A stretch of 64,000 nucleotides of DNA from Tricholomella constricta (taxonomy: Eukaryota > Basidiomycota > Agaricomycetes > Agaricales > Lyophyllaceae): NCBI GenBank assembly GCA_013368375.1, contig JAACJP010000002.1:2170001-2234000 (forward strand), read 5' to 3'. Of this stretch, positions 1-11,153 are shown piece by piece. The position numbers and the translations under genes were made by a program. The number at the start of each line of letters is the position of its first letter. Positions within the stretch are counted from its first letter, which is position 1. The notes beneath the pieces were generated by a model. The model searched no databases. It saw only the letters and a program-made list of their open reading frames with translations, and had not been told where the DNA came from.

Positions 1-1996
1 AGCAGGAAAGATGCAGAATATCGCGAAGTTCAAGAATGCCGTGGTGAGCGGCGTCGTCGCCTTCCAGTGTGCCCGCCATGGCTGTTACATGCCACAGGGA
101 ACGGTAGACCTTACTAAAGGCGAAGCGTAAGCTGCTCGTCTTTCACACTTGAACACTAACTGATTCTGCCTTGCAGGTTCGCGAACACCGACTATGCGTT
201 GGCCCACGCGATTGCCGAAGCCAGCCACCTGCGCTGGATCATGATCAGCTATGATATATGGTTCGTTTATCTTACTTAGGGAAGAATCACTCGAAACTCA
301 TTAGCTTTAGGTGTCAATATTGTATCAATCTCGAGAAACATTTTATGAAATGGTTTCCAGATGTCGTCCCTCTGCTCAAGAAGATTCGGGGTGCAATTCC
401 CAAGATGCACGTCGTGAACCATGTTCTAATTTGCATGCTTTTGTGGGCCTTTAACTACTTGAAGTATTCTGGCGAGACTTGGGGCGAGAACATCGAAGGT
501 GGATGGGCGGAACAAAATCAATCTGCGGGGAGCACCAAGGAGCAGAACGATGGTCATCGCCACGATAGCCTCGACGATTTCTTTGGATATTGGAACTGGA
601 CGAAAGTTCATCAGATCGGTCAGTATTTTATCCATCAGCAAAGAAGATATCTGATCTAGATCTACAGCCGCGACACTTTCTCGTATGTATACCGCGTGCG
701 TCAAGACCCTTCAAACGCGGGAGGACGATTTTGCTGCATTGACCAATATGCATGCGCCGGATCTAATCGCACGGTGGGTGACAATGGATACAAGGCCGAA
801 GATCATATCAAAAGGGGTTGTACAGAGCGTATATGAGGTACAGCTGGAAGGAGGTAAGTTGACACGGCCATTGACATCTTCAAGATCTTGACCAGTTCAA
901 AGGGCCGCCGTCATTGAACCGGGTGTATCAGGCTTTAGCGAGTGCAGAATTGACTGCCTCTAGTGGCGATGATAATCAAGCAGGCCTCACATCCTTTCTG
1001 AACACAGGGCTACAGCTTGAGGAGAAACAGTATGTACACTTATTCTACTCGCAACTGCACATCTAATACATACTTCGCAGGGCCCAGCTATCCTCCAAAT
1101 CCAAAACCGATGCTCAGACGTCGAGTCCACATGCCAGGCTTGCTCAAGAGCTTGCCGGTTGGCGTCAAGAACAACTGACGATCTTTCCTGCTCTGCTAAG
1201 CGACGTGACTTCGACAGAAGCTATCGCAACCGAGGATATCCCTCTCCTGCTCCCCTCCGACTTCACCGTCACTCGACGCAGCGCTCTAGGGCTCGAGTCC
1301 TTGGCCCGGGTCGAATACCAACTGCGCGAAGGTCAAGCACACGATGCCCTCGCAGAGGTTCGACTGGCTATCAAGACAGTCAACGCTAACCTCCAGTTCA
1401 AGCAAGTTAATGTCCACGGACAACGACCCAACACACGCGCGCAGCAATATCTCCGCACCCTCCAATTAGAAAAGACCTCAGCAATGGAGCGGTACCAACG
1501 CGTGTACAAAAAGCTCCTCGCGCTCGGCCTTGACCCGGATGACAAGGCACTGCAACCTCTGTTCAAAGAACAGCTGTGGCAGAAGAACGTGACTGAACGC
1601 CACAAGCTGGGTGATGCTAAGAAGCAGGACCCGTGGTTCTGGCACGTTGGACGACGTATTGGTATAACCCCTGAAGAGGAGTCGGAATGGAGTGTTGAAA
1701 GTAAGTGTCCTCAAATGGCTCACCTGGTTCAATGCTAATGGACGGCAGTGAATCGGGTCAAGTGGTTTCGCGATCGAGCAGCGCGTGACAGATCACGAGA
1801 GGAGAAGGAGATTTTGAAAGAGGAGTTTCGACGCAGCGTGGCGTCGTTTTCAAGGATGGCAGGAGTCTGGGGTGAGCTTGGGACAGCGAACAAAGGCGGG
1901 CGGGCGGCGTACTGCGACCGACAGGCGGCCATGTATAGACGACTGGCGACAGACTGTCAAGCCGTGTTCGAGAAAGCACTCAAGGTACGCTCGTAA
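1..1996 (+). CDS. KDZ-family DNA transposase, 5' end outside window
   Basis: Transposase of the Kyakuja-Dileera-Zisupton type, a cut-and-paste DNA transposon family common in mushrooms. Exons join in frame: an early exon with QCARHG, then ANTDYAL, then SYDIW|CQY across an intron at about 265-310, then GENIEGGWAEQNQ and RHDSLDDFFGYWNWTKV. The SYDIxCQ motif and the GExxE..WA..N / D.L.D.FG.WN..K block are family hallmarks. The C-terminal exons (1205-1738 and 1748-1996) are the charged helical tail usual for the family. I see no stop or frameshift inside the exons, so this copy may be intact, but its N-terminus lies before base 1. Terminal inverted repeats were not found; the right end is followed by short tandem repeats. 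Confidence 0.82.
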
Positions 1997-2073
1997 TATG
2001 ATGAAATTTTACTCTATTGACGTAGCCCGTATAGGCTGGGTAGACCTTTGATAGGCTGACACGACGGCTCGGG

Positions 2074-2126
2074 CACGGTAGACTCGCGAGCACGGTAGAC
2101 TCGCGAGCACTACGGTAGACTCGCTG
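2074..2126. repeat. 17-bp tandem repeat, about 3 copies
   Basis: The unit CACGGTAGACTCGCGAG occurs twice exactly (2074-2090 and 2091-2107) and a third time with changes (2108-2126). It lies just after the transposase stop codon. Confidence 0.85.
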
Positions 2127-2479
2127 TATCTTAGACTTCAGACTTAGGCTTATTTTTCTTAGAGTTCAGACTTAGGCTTTTTTGAAGTACGCTACGTGTT
2201 TGGCGTAGTAGACTTGTTAGGATTGAGGTACGCTGGAAAGAAACTGAACTTTTTCAAGCTGACTTAATCTTTTTGAAGTATGCGACACGGTTTGGTACAG
2301 TAAACTTGTTAGGATTGAAAAGAATACTTTCACTGAAGAGCGTCTCGAAACTCTACGAAAAGTAGGCTAGACTTCAGCCATACATTCTTACAAAATGAAG
2401 GTAGGCTGAAGTGTACGTGTGTATATATGCGGATTCACTGGTTGTTGTCGCAGCTCGGGTCGTGGCATGCAAAGGGAAT
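2127..2479. repeat. Non-coding, imperfect 50-100-bp repeats
   Basis: A TTTTTGAAGTA.GC motif leading to ACTTGTTAGGATTGA occurs twice (about 2171-2225 and 2269-2325), and CTTAGA.TTCAGACTTAGGC also occurs twice. No gene is recognised. It may be the sub-terminal part of the neighbouring DNA transposon. Confidence 0.5.
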
Positions 2480-3490
2480 GATGCATTGGATGAGCAGGAG
2501 CTTTGTTTGTATCTGGTTGAGCGGCGCGGAGCTGAGGAAGGAAGTTGACGCGATACTTGTTGGATCAGTCGTGGAGATTTCATTTCAGCAGAAAGACCTT
2601 GCAAGACGCTGCGCTCCGGGCTAGGGCTTGAAGAGGCATGGATTGCAAGGAGAATCTGAGTCTGAGTCAGGATTGAAACAGCGAATTCACCTTCAAAAGC
2701 ATGACTTTAGCATTCGGCATGCTGCGCGTCCACAATTGTTTGATAACGACTCTCAGAAAATATATAGGCTCATCTAATCATGGGAAAACTTACTTTTTTC
2801 GTGCTTTCTACGACACCGGGGAGATCCTGAACAACGATCTCGATGTTGAGGAATGCTCACACTCATGGAAGAGACGCGTCTCAACACCGCCGCCAACGTC
2901 GACGACCACTGATTTATCAAGAAGCTCCTTCCAGTCGTACGATATCACATAATCTCGGGAGCTCGGAAGTCGATTGTGTTGCGTGTGGCGCATAAACCTT
3001 CCAGTATGGCATCTGCGGGCTGTAGAGCCTGAATACGGTGTATTCGACATGACTTATAGGTCCCCAGAAAGACTTGTTTGTGTTGAGGCTGCCGCCTCGG
3101 GGTCGCCTGATTACGCAGTCAGTGGATCGATTAAAGTTTCCCATGCATAAGGGAAGGCCTTAGAGCCCTCGTCGAGGCTGGAGTTCAGATCGTTGTCTAG
3201 ACGGATGTGATATAGATAACTTATGAGCGAGGGAAACAATCGTCAACCAAGTTATGCACCTCTGGCCCCGCTTCACGCAGGATTTCCGTGACATTGGATT
3301 CAAGACACATACGAAGTCCAGCCAATTTTATAAGCTCGCGAGTAGTGGTTATAAGTGTCATCGAATGAGTGAAAAGTCAATGCACGTACGCCAGCGACTA
3401 CACGATACAACGTCACCTGTGGAGATGTCAAGATGGGGTCTAATAGTAGATGACGAGCGCTGGTGAAACACATACATTCGCGGAGCAAGA
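2480..3490 (-). pseudogene. Decayed O-methyltransferase copy
   Basis: Remnant of a SAM-dependent O-methyltransferase related to the better copy at 40,552-42,517. Recognisable pieces on the minus strand are a YRVVAG block (about 3410), an exon with LRMCLESNVTEILREAGP (3254-3327), the SAM-binding exon with SVVVDVGGGV (2812-2935), and a region matching the HDWSDEYC exon (about 2490-2580) in which the Trp codon reads TGA. Several frames are needed and parts are missing, so it cannot make an enzyme. It sits head-to-head with the DUF6533 gene at 3952, as another OMT remnant does with the DUF6533 pseudogene at 52,570. Confidence 0.75.
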
Positions 3491-3951
3491 TCCATATGGT
3501 CCTGCACCTTATAGGAGAGCTTTATGTAACAAGGTGGATCACTGTGGACACTGAAGAACGCGTTGTCCTACTCTAAGAATGAAGGAAAGGCTGATGATGT
3601 CAAGGAAAAAAAGGCATCATCCCACGGTCTCACTCCCATCATACCGCGCTCATGCACGCTCATGGACATGCCCGGGGGAATCACGAAGCAATCTGCTGGC
3701 CTAACGACTTCCCTCTATCATAACAAGACAGAACGACTCAACAGTGTTCTTCGGCTCTGCTCGGGTTGACGATAGCGCTCGATGGCACTCTAGTTTGTGA
3801 TGGATTACAATGCAGTTCTGATTGACATACTGATGGACCTTCGACAGGTCCCAGGATGCCAGCAAATCTATTTTAAGGCAATCTGATTGTTTCACGCCTT
3901 AAAGATTTCGTGGTTGTACTCAGCGTATCGGTTGCCCCACGCGATCGACAC
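3491..3951. other. Intergenic, no gene recognised
   Basis: Only short frames without family resemblance. It would hold the promoters of the OMT remnant (minus) and the DUF6533 gene (plus). Confidence 0.5.
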
Positions 3952-5688
3952 ATGCCAGCCAACTCTCTTCCCGAGCCGCTCGTTCGTTCCATAGTGTCCC
4001 TGGGCCATGACTTGTACGGTCTTTTCAGTCATTTGAAAGTCTCGCACTAGGCTCACCATTCCTTCAGATTCGCAATGAAGGTCCGATCAACTGAAATTAT
4101 CTCAAAACTTCGATAACTCATGATCTATCTGTTTAGCTTTACTGGGTAGCGGTTTCGGCGTTGTGGTTCTACGACTACTTCTTGACGTTGAATGACGAGG
4201 TGTGGGTTTCACTGACTCAACCATGGCGCAGTCAGCCTTAAGGAGATCCTCAGGTTCAATATGCATGGAAGGGACGGAAATCGTATGGTAAGATCATTCT
4301 TAGTTGTTTAAACGATACTAATGGTGTTTGAAAGTATTCTGGCTGTTCATATTGGTGGGTTTTTAACTGTCTCTGGATGCGACGTACCTATCACTCCGAC
4401 AGAATCGGTATCTTTGTCCCATCTTCATAATCATAACCCTATTTGGTGAGTAAGCCGTCCACTACCTACGAAGAGATCTCACCTTTATTATCAGCGTATT
4501 TTCTGGATTCATGGACGGTTGATGTAAGTAACACATCCTTAGTCTTCGTTATCAATTTCTAATTTCAAGGTACTTTTTAGGTGTGAGTCCTTTGGTCTTC
4601 GCCATCTGTTGTGATTCCTTTAATCAGTACGATAAGCTGTGCTCGCTACAAATTTATGAAAGGTATCGAATCGGCAATGTTGACGACTACCGCAGAGTTA
4701 TTCCTCACCTTACGGTTCGTTGAACCCATTGCCCAAATTCTTTCTTATAAGTCATGTCCCATTCAGAGTCTATGCAGTGCTTGAAAGACGCAAGTCAATC
4801 CTCTTCGTCGCTGGGGCCATTCTTCTGTCCCAATGGGGTATTGTGTTATATACAATCTCTCAAGCCTCAAAGGGGACAATGCAACTAGCTCTCCTGTTAT
4901 CTCGCAATTTCATACCGGATCTACCTCCTATTCCAGACACAGATCCATATCACGGTAAGGAAAGTGATTTCTCATTTCTCTTGTAACTAATGCTCAAAAA
5001 AATCTAGTCTGTATCCTTCTATCGACCCGAAACGAGTACGAGTTAGCGTCGTTATAGGTGTACAACACTCATGCCTTGCCAGTATTCCGTGGGGCGACGC
5101 ATACTTATGCCTTGGTCTTGCCTTTGATAGCCTAGCCTTTGTTGGAATCATCTATGGGATCACTTTGAGATTTCGAGCTAGAATTTCAAATGTGAGGTTC
5201 CCACTAATCAGGGTTATCCAACGTGATGGTATTATATACTTCTTGGTACTCTTCTCCTCAAACCTCGCATGGCTGATACTGTTACTCAACGCGCGGGTAC
5301 GTATTTTTTCGTCCTAACACCGTCAACAATTAATGTCGTCGAACCATATAGCCGGCATTAAGATTCATCCATAATCGGTGAGTTACGCTTGTCCAGCATC
5401 ACTACTCATTCTCATCGTCAGATCAGGCCGGCGATGGTGTACGTGATCCACCACTGTGCTCAACTTCTGGCTGAAGGACACTCCAGGATATCATCTATTA
5501 TGATAAACCGAATCACTCTGAACCTTAAACGTGCAAGCGAGAAAACAGTCGTGACATGGAGCATCGAAACCTTCGAGCACATCCATATAGACAACAATTC
5601 CGATGATTTGGAGGCAAGGAGAGATATTCCATTGCAGTCAATTGTTGGAACGCGCCGAGACCGCGTTTTCTGGCAGAGGAAGACCTAG
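3952..5688 (+). CDS. DUF6533-type multi-pass membrane protein
   Basis: A gene with many short introns, encoding a family of about seven predicted membrane helices that is greatly expanded in Agaricomycetes and has no proven function. The start ATG at 3952 gives an N-terminus ending GHDL. A 13-nt exon (ATTCGCAATGAAG, near 4068) leads into LYWVAVSALWFYDYFLTLNDE, the conserved DUF6533 opening (Y-D-x-x-L-T-x-x-x-E). Later exons give CARYKFMKGIESAMLTT, LRVYAVLERRKSILF, LGLAFDSLAFVGIIYGI and RDGIIYFLVLFSSNLAW, and end with the short basic tail RISSIMINRITLNLKR. All joins I checked keep frame, so the gene looks intact. A degraded paralogue lies at 52,570-53,743 in the same orientation. Confidence 0.75.
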
Positions 5689-6849
5689 CGGCCCACTACC
5701 CTCACGCTTCAGTCAGTCTAGGTACGTCTCACACCTTCGGGAATATCTGGATAAATAGTCGGCTTAACAGTACTATCATGCTCGTCTAGATGAACAAATT
5801 GCCACCGTCAAATGTACTTGAATATTTAATTCACAGGATGGCAGTTATTTTATCGCGATCAACTTACAACGTTCCCCTCGACTGTGGATTCTCAAACAAT
5901 AATAGTGAGGAGGAGTCCGATAGTGGTCATGTAGCTGTGGCGGAGCGGCGAACTTAGGGTACCACAACGTGATCGATAGGCGCAATGGCAGTTTGGCAGT
6001 TGTATTCAGCGAATAAGGTGGCATACAGACCTCCGCTAGAAAGCCAGGCAACGTATGTAACACCTAAGCGTCTGCTTTCGGTTCATTCTGCGTACCGACA
6101 TGCATGTGGGGTGGCCGAATTTCTTCTGGGTTCAGCCCTCCCCTTCCCTCTCCGTGCCGCCGTTCCTGCTTCGATTCCCCCCCGCGACGCCGTGTGCCAC
6201 GAGTCTTCTCACCTTGCGGTTCGTGTAGGAGTTTTTATCTTTATGTGCAGTAAGCGGTCGACGTCACCGATACCTTCCGCGTCAGAGCCCGCCGTTCTTT
6301 GTTGGCAGCAGGGAGCCGGAGGCATCGTGGTTAGCCTTTGTGACCTGCTGCTTGCTTAGCGTACAGTCGTTCACAGGAAGGGTATCGGGTCCGCAGAACA
6401 GTGCATCACTCGACGCCGGTTTATCCGGCTGCCACCGCTGAAGGATCTGTGGTTGTCCTACAAGAGCAGAGGGCGGATTCGGACGGCGGTGCTTCACCAT
6501 CGCCACCCACAAAGCTCACACTACTTTGCCCAGCAAGCGGAGCGTGAGATACAGTACGTCGGCTTTGCTCTGGTGTATATACTACACAGAGGATCGGCGT
6601 CTTTGGATGTAGCCTAGGAGGAAAACTTCAGATGTTGTACACGTACATAGCCGCATCTTTTTTTGTTTGTGTCTATAAATCCGCCCAGCAACCGCAACTC
6701 AAGCTAGAGCTAACCACAGATACCAAGTCTGAATCTCCCCACCCGTATCTGAAGCATGTAGGAGACGCACAACAGACACATAAAATCATGGACTTTTCAC
6801 GATAGAAGAATCCTATCGTACTCCCCCCCCATATACATATCCCTCACCA
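5689..6849. other. Intergenic, no gene recognised
   Basis: Several frames of 60-125 codons exist on both strands but none has membrane, domain or family character. They look like chance frames in G+C-rich DNA. Confidence 0.5.
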
Positions 6850-7860
6850 CCCGAGCCGAAGTACACCCCGAAAAGACGCACGCACCTCCTGGCGAGACAC
6901 ATCCCGCGATGATGCAGCCAGGGGTACGCGCAATAGCTGCTGTCCTATCGCAGCTGCCATTTCTGGCACAGGCTGCAGAAGACGCGGTTGGGCTCCACCG
7001 CCGCGATGAGGGTGTCGCCGCGCAGAGTCGCCGCGCGATGTTCTGCGTTGCGGCGGCGCGACTCTGCGCCGGGGTGAAAACGTTCAGAAGGGGAGGGGGG
7101 CAGGGGGGTGCAGCAGCGGCGGTGACGGCGGTGACAATGGGGGTGACGGAGGGGGTGACGGAGGGGGTGACGGATGGGGGGGAGCGAAAGAACGCACTGC
7201 ACGGGAAAGTCGATTGGATCAGGGAATGAGAGAAGAGAGAAGAGAGAAGAGATAACCACACATACCGGAGCGTTTAGCAGGCGGTGCGGTGCTGGAGCTA
7301 AGCTTGGACGGCTTGGAGGTGGTCCTCCGGGTTGAGGGAAATCCAGGCATCGCACATGTTGCAGAGGACGCGCTTGGCGCCGAACTTGCGCACGTCGGGG
7401 TTCTTGAAGAGGAGCGCGTTGCGCTCGTCGAGGGCGTATATGTTTTTGCCGTTTCTGTAAGGGGGAAAAGTCGGCACCATGTACGGAGAACGAGAGAGGC
7501 ACGGACATCTCCTTGGTGAGACAGCTCTTGCGGTGGACGTCCCAGGGGATGGAGCAATACGTCGAGTTGAGTCGTAGGCGGATCCATTTGTTGCAGGAGG
7601 CGCAAGGACGCGGTACGGTTGAAACTGGGAGACGTACGGGTCGCGCGGAGGTACTCGATACGCTCCTCCTCTGTGCGGTTAGCGCGCCTGCGCTTCGGGA
7701 GAGGGTGGGAGGGAGCAGGCGCAACGATAGAGGTGAAGTTGGCAGGACAAGGACAAGACCGGATTGACGGTGGCATCATCGAGGCGCCGATGTTGTGGGT
7801 CGTCGCGGAGCACATAGATAAGGTGCTGCTGCGCCTGGAGGATGTTGTGAAGCCTCTAAA
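6850..7860 (-). pseudogene. Cys-rich zinc-finger-like fungal protein, broken
   Basis: Minus-strand remnant of a basidiomycete protein with repeated CxxC...H..C units. The pieces are RANRTEEERIEYLRA, CASCNKWIRLRLNSTYC with a following H (about 7560-7630), an exon after an intron at about 7455-7500 with LCNMCDAWISLNPEDHLQA, and a last part with VFCSLCQKW. The frame is lost near 7650. Three stop codons lie where related proteins have sense codons: TAG at 7298-7300 (family Trp), TAA at 7274-7276 and TAG at 6945-6947 (family Gln). All three are explained by C-to-T change on one strand or the other. The family recognition is from memory of similar proteins; their function is unknown. Confidence 0.6.
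7141..7176. repeat. 12-bp tandem repeat, 3 copies
   Basis: GGGTGACGGAGG is repeated at 7141, 7153 and 7165 (the last has one change). It lies in the Ser/Thr/Pro-coding linker of the broken zinc-finger gene. Confidence 0.85.
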
Positions 7861-8457
7861 TGGATATGGGAGAAGAGAAGAGAAGGCAGAAAAAGGACAA
7901 TGACACCCTCATGGAATGTAATAGCAATAGCAAGGGGCGAAGATGATCATTTGGGCAAAGGCAAAGGCAACATGAATTCATATCAGGCTTTCCTTGTAAT
8001 CCACACCTTATAAGAGTCCTGGTATCCGGCGATATCGAACCTAAGTCCTGTGGATAACGTACATGTAGAAAAAGAAACTACGATTAGTAGATATGGCACA
8101 AAGCGCAGATCGGCTCACACCTGACGTTCATGGCCCATACCCTCTTAAGCTTGTCTCCTCATATATTACTCCGACAGCCCGTGTACGCGTACCACTCGTC
8201 TCTGAATAATGGCAAATCGCCTGAAAGACCCTGTGATGTTGCCCTGAAAGTATCTGCACAAAGTCAACAGCGAGAGATCTGCCACTGGTCAGAGGGAAAG
8301 AATGCGCAACATTCGACAGTGACGAACATCAAGAGAGAGAAATGTGCGACGTGGTTGATCGCTTGCGCGCTGTTGAAAACAGCGACAAACTTCTAAATCG
8401 CACCAACGTTGGGAACTCATCCTCATCTGAACCACTCTTTTTGGGTCCAAGTTGCGC
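7861..8457. other. Intergenic, no gene recognised
   Basis: No convincing coding sequence. It contains the 5' side of the zinc-finger pseudogene and the 3' side of tRNA-Arg. Confidence 0.5.
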
Positions 8458-8464
8458 AAAAAAA
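8458..8464 (-). terminator. Pol III terminator for tRNA-Arg
   Basis: Seven A on the plus strand give T7 on the minus strand, 24 nt after the 3' end of the tRNA. Confidence 0.7.
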
Positions 8465-8488
8465 TGCACCATTATCATGTACCCAGAA

Positions 8489-8568
8489 TGACCGAGACAG
8501 GGGTCGAACCTGCAATCTCCTGATAGAGCATGTCGTAGTCAGACGCGATGCCATTTCGCCACACGGCC
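8489..8568 (-). tRNA. tRNA-Arg(ACG) with a short intron
   Basis: It folds as a cloverleaf on the minus strand. The acceptor is GGCCGTG/CTCGGTC with one T-T mismatch and one G-T pair. The D-stem is GCG/CGC, the anticodon stem TCTGA/TCAGG, and the T-arm GCAGG-TTCGACC-CCTGT, which contains a good B box. The loop between the anticodon stems is 15 nt instead of 7, so an 8-nt intron follows the anticodon (ACG; complement at 8534-8536). Confidence 0.8.
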
Positions 8569-8934
8569 ATTACTTTTTTCCGGCAGACTGGCACCAAAGA
8601 ATTGATCCGCCGATTTTAGATCTCAGCGAAACTGCTCCCTCATCGCCTCCGCCATCATATCACTAATAAGTAACTTCTCACCTTTATAAAAGACTCCAGT
8701 TGCATATTCACGCCCGCCTACTGGCGTGGGATCTCGCTACAAATCCACTCTGCGACAACCACTTCCTCCATTCGGAGAGACATTGAGCATTTAGATCGCG
8801 TTGTCGAAGTGTCTGTCCTAAGGTGACCAGACACATCTAGCCTTACTGACAATGACGATGGATATGGGTGTAGCCGTGCCGCGCTCCTCAATGTCTTTCG
8901 ACATCATCGACACTCCCACAAACTAACACTCATG
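8569..8934. other. Intergenic upstream of unknown gene
   Basis: No feature recognised. It would hold upstream sequence of both tRNA-Arg and the exons that follow. Confidence 0.4.
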
Positions 8935-9640
8935 CTCAAGGCCCCCCTTCGGCGGGGGAAGGCACCTCTTCTTCAGGACCTTGGATTTCATGGCCACGCC
9001 CACGATCGTGATCGGCCACCTTTTCCCCCTGAACAAGCACAACTTCAGTGAAACCTCGGGGTGCCGTGAGCAACGTCATGTCTATGTCTCCTGCTCGTGG
9101 CGTCAGAGAAGGTTCTAGATTAGCTCGAGCAATATTCCGAAGACATCCATTGGCATGCCCGGAACGCAGGTGGTCAAGATACCTGAGTACGTGAATGGCT
9201 GGTCTTCGGCTGTTGGCCAGCTCTTCACGGGACAGTGCAAAACCGATCTGTTCGTGGACTGCGTTTTCGCTTTCACTGTAAGCTGTTCACTAATTTCAAT
9301 GCAAGAGGATCCTAGACCTCGTCGTTGTGGGCACTGATCCGTTCACCATTCTTTTTTTTTGGAAAAGCACTAATTTTATCATCAGATGTCTAAAGGGGAT
9401 GCTCACTATCTGCGCAAAGGTCCGGGACTTCCAGTCCCACATATCAAGTCTTTTCTGGTGACCCGAATGCCCTCCATCCCCAACCGGGTCCTGGGTAATC
9501 CACTGGAGACGGGGAATCAGGCACGGTTTGTATGTAAGAATTCTGGTGATTACTGCCTTGTCCTGTGGCTTGGCTGTCTACTGCGCACAGCTACCTGCGC
9601 TATCTAAGCTACTGTGTATGTAAGTCTATCATATCTATAT
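8935..9640 (+). CDS. Unidentified gene, conserved exons
   Basis: At least two open stretches read like real protein: LDFMATPTIVIGHLFPLNKH (about 8985-9045) and, after further exons, KTDLFVDCVFAFT joined across an intron (9279-9385) to MSKGDAHYLRKGPGLPVPH and SFLVTRMPSIPNRVLGNPLE. The same exons occur, diverged, on the minus strand at 63,712-64,000, so the block was duplicated with the neighbouring membrane protein gene. I do not recognise the family. The exon limits are rough, and the gene may be incomplete or decayed. Confidence 0.4.
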
Positions 9641-9739
9641 CTCTAATCTAATGTGTATCAGTGAATCTATCGTATTTGTACCTGTGCATGCTGCCTGGAT
9701 GATTGTGTCTGTCGCCCATCTGCACCAGATCTTCTGACA

Positions 9740-11153
9740 TTACATGTTCTGCGGAGCTGGTGCAGTACAGCAATGATCAATTGGCTCCAGAACCCTCGTT
9801 GCATCCTCGACACGTGCGTCTAGTATACTTTGGTCGATACTACACACGCCGAATGTCTCAACCATGGAACGATACTGATGTACAAGGACGACGACTAAGC
9901 ATGGGTACATTGCCTGAGAGGCTGTTTAAGGCCATTTTAAGCAGCAGCAGAATATCTCAGAGATGCGTACCGTGAAAACGACGTAAACAGTCAAAACTAC
10001 CGCCTCGATGGTACGGCTCGTGGAGTAGACCCCATGTCGGTCCAGGAAATTCATGAGCACGTTCACTAACTGAAGGGGAAGCTGGATCAGCGATGCACCT
10101 TGATTTTGAGACGGTTTATGAACCTGGAGCAAGGAGTAGATTAGCCCTGATTCAATCAGAACACTCAGGATCTTGTGCACTTGCGACACTTTTTGACGAC
10201 GACGTCGGATATGAGCCAATCTATTGAACACCCTGTGTCAGAGATAGGAGTCAGTACGCTACATCGAACATGACAAAGTATACCTTGACTTGCCAGAGCT
10301 TATACATGACCAGCAACGTTGTAACAGTATTGGCTGCGAAAGACAAAATCCAGCTCGCGGCCAGTAGTCGGATAGCAACAAACTCCAAATTGTTTGCATT
10401 AGTCATTAAAATAACCCATTGGTCATAACTGTGAGATGCGACCGCCACCAGTACAAAGTACGCCATGCTGGTCCCTGTGCAAAGGTGCTGAGAGTGAAGT
10501 CATTTTGCTGAGTATAGTACGCATTACCGATGGTTCCGAATAACAAAGCGAGTGGAATGAGCATCACCCATCGTTGCTCAGAAAAAAGCACCCAGGCCCT
10601 CCAGATAACCACAATGTCGCTGTTGAGAAACAATGTTGCATTGATGTCACATTGATCATGACGGTACATGGGAGAAGCTCACAAGAAACAGGGGGGTCAA
10701 AGATTGGATCGTCCCTGGAACTATCATTCTTTTGTTCAATGCTGCAAACTTTGCGCTATCCAGTACCGCCTCGGCGATAGTCCCCTTCATCTGAATAATA
10801 GGGATGAAGAGCAGGCTGCCCGAGTAGAGGCCAAGGAGGAGGAAGCTCGTGAGACTTGTGTACAATGTGACACGACTGGTGCAGCCTGTATGTCATGCCG
10901 CCTGCAAAAGCCAATCAGAAGAATGGTGAGAGACTACATAAGGCACTTACAGAATAGCCAACATAGACAATGCAAACAGCGCAAGGTATATTCCTGCAAT
11001 CAAACACAGCTCAATCGTTGTCATAGCGGAACATATGACAGGAAGACGTAGGCACTGCTGACCATAGAGTAAGATGTGTGTAGTGAGAGGAATGAGGTTG
11101 TACAAAAGGAGGCGCCCAAGGTTTTGAATGGCAAAACGTTCCTCGGGACTCAT
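9740..11153 (-). pseudogene. Fungal multi-pass membrane protein, frameshifted copy
   Basis: Minus-strand copy of the gene at 62,254-63,711. It encodes a membrane protein of about seven helices in the style of Agaricomycete hypothetical proteins. Exons include MSPEERFAIQNLGRLLLYNL, a helix-rich exon with TSLTSFLLLGLYSG, NSDIVVIWRAWVLF, FAANTVTTLLVMYKLWQVK and a last exon with PCLVVVLVHQYRSMVETFGV, ending at TAA 9740-9742. In the third exon (about 10,870-10,890) one G is missing relative to the intact copy (ACCAGT against ACCAGGT), which shifts the frame before the second helix. The rest of the exon structure is kept, so inactivation seems recent. No function is known. Confidence 0.65.

Noticed and set aside
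5985..6359. 124-codon frame with a hydrophobic start
   Set aside because: No splice-consistent extension, no homology recognised, and composition typical of chance frames.
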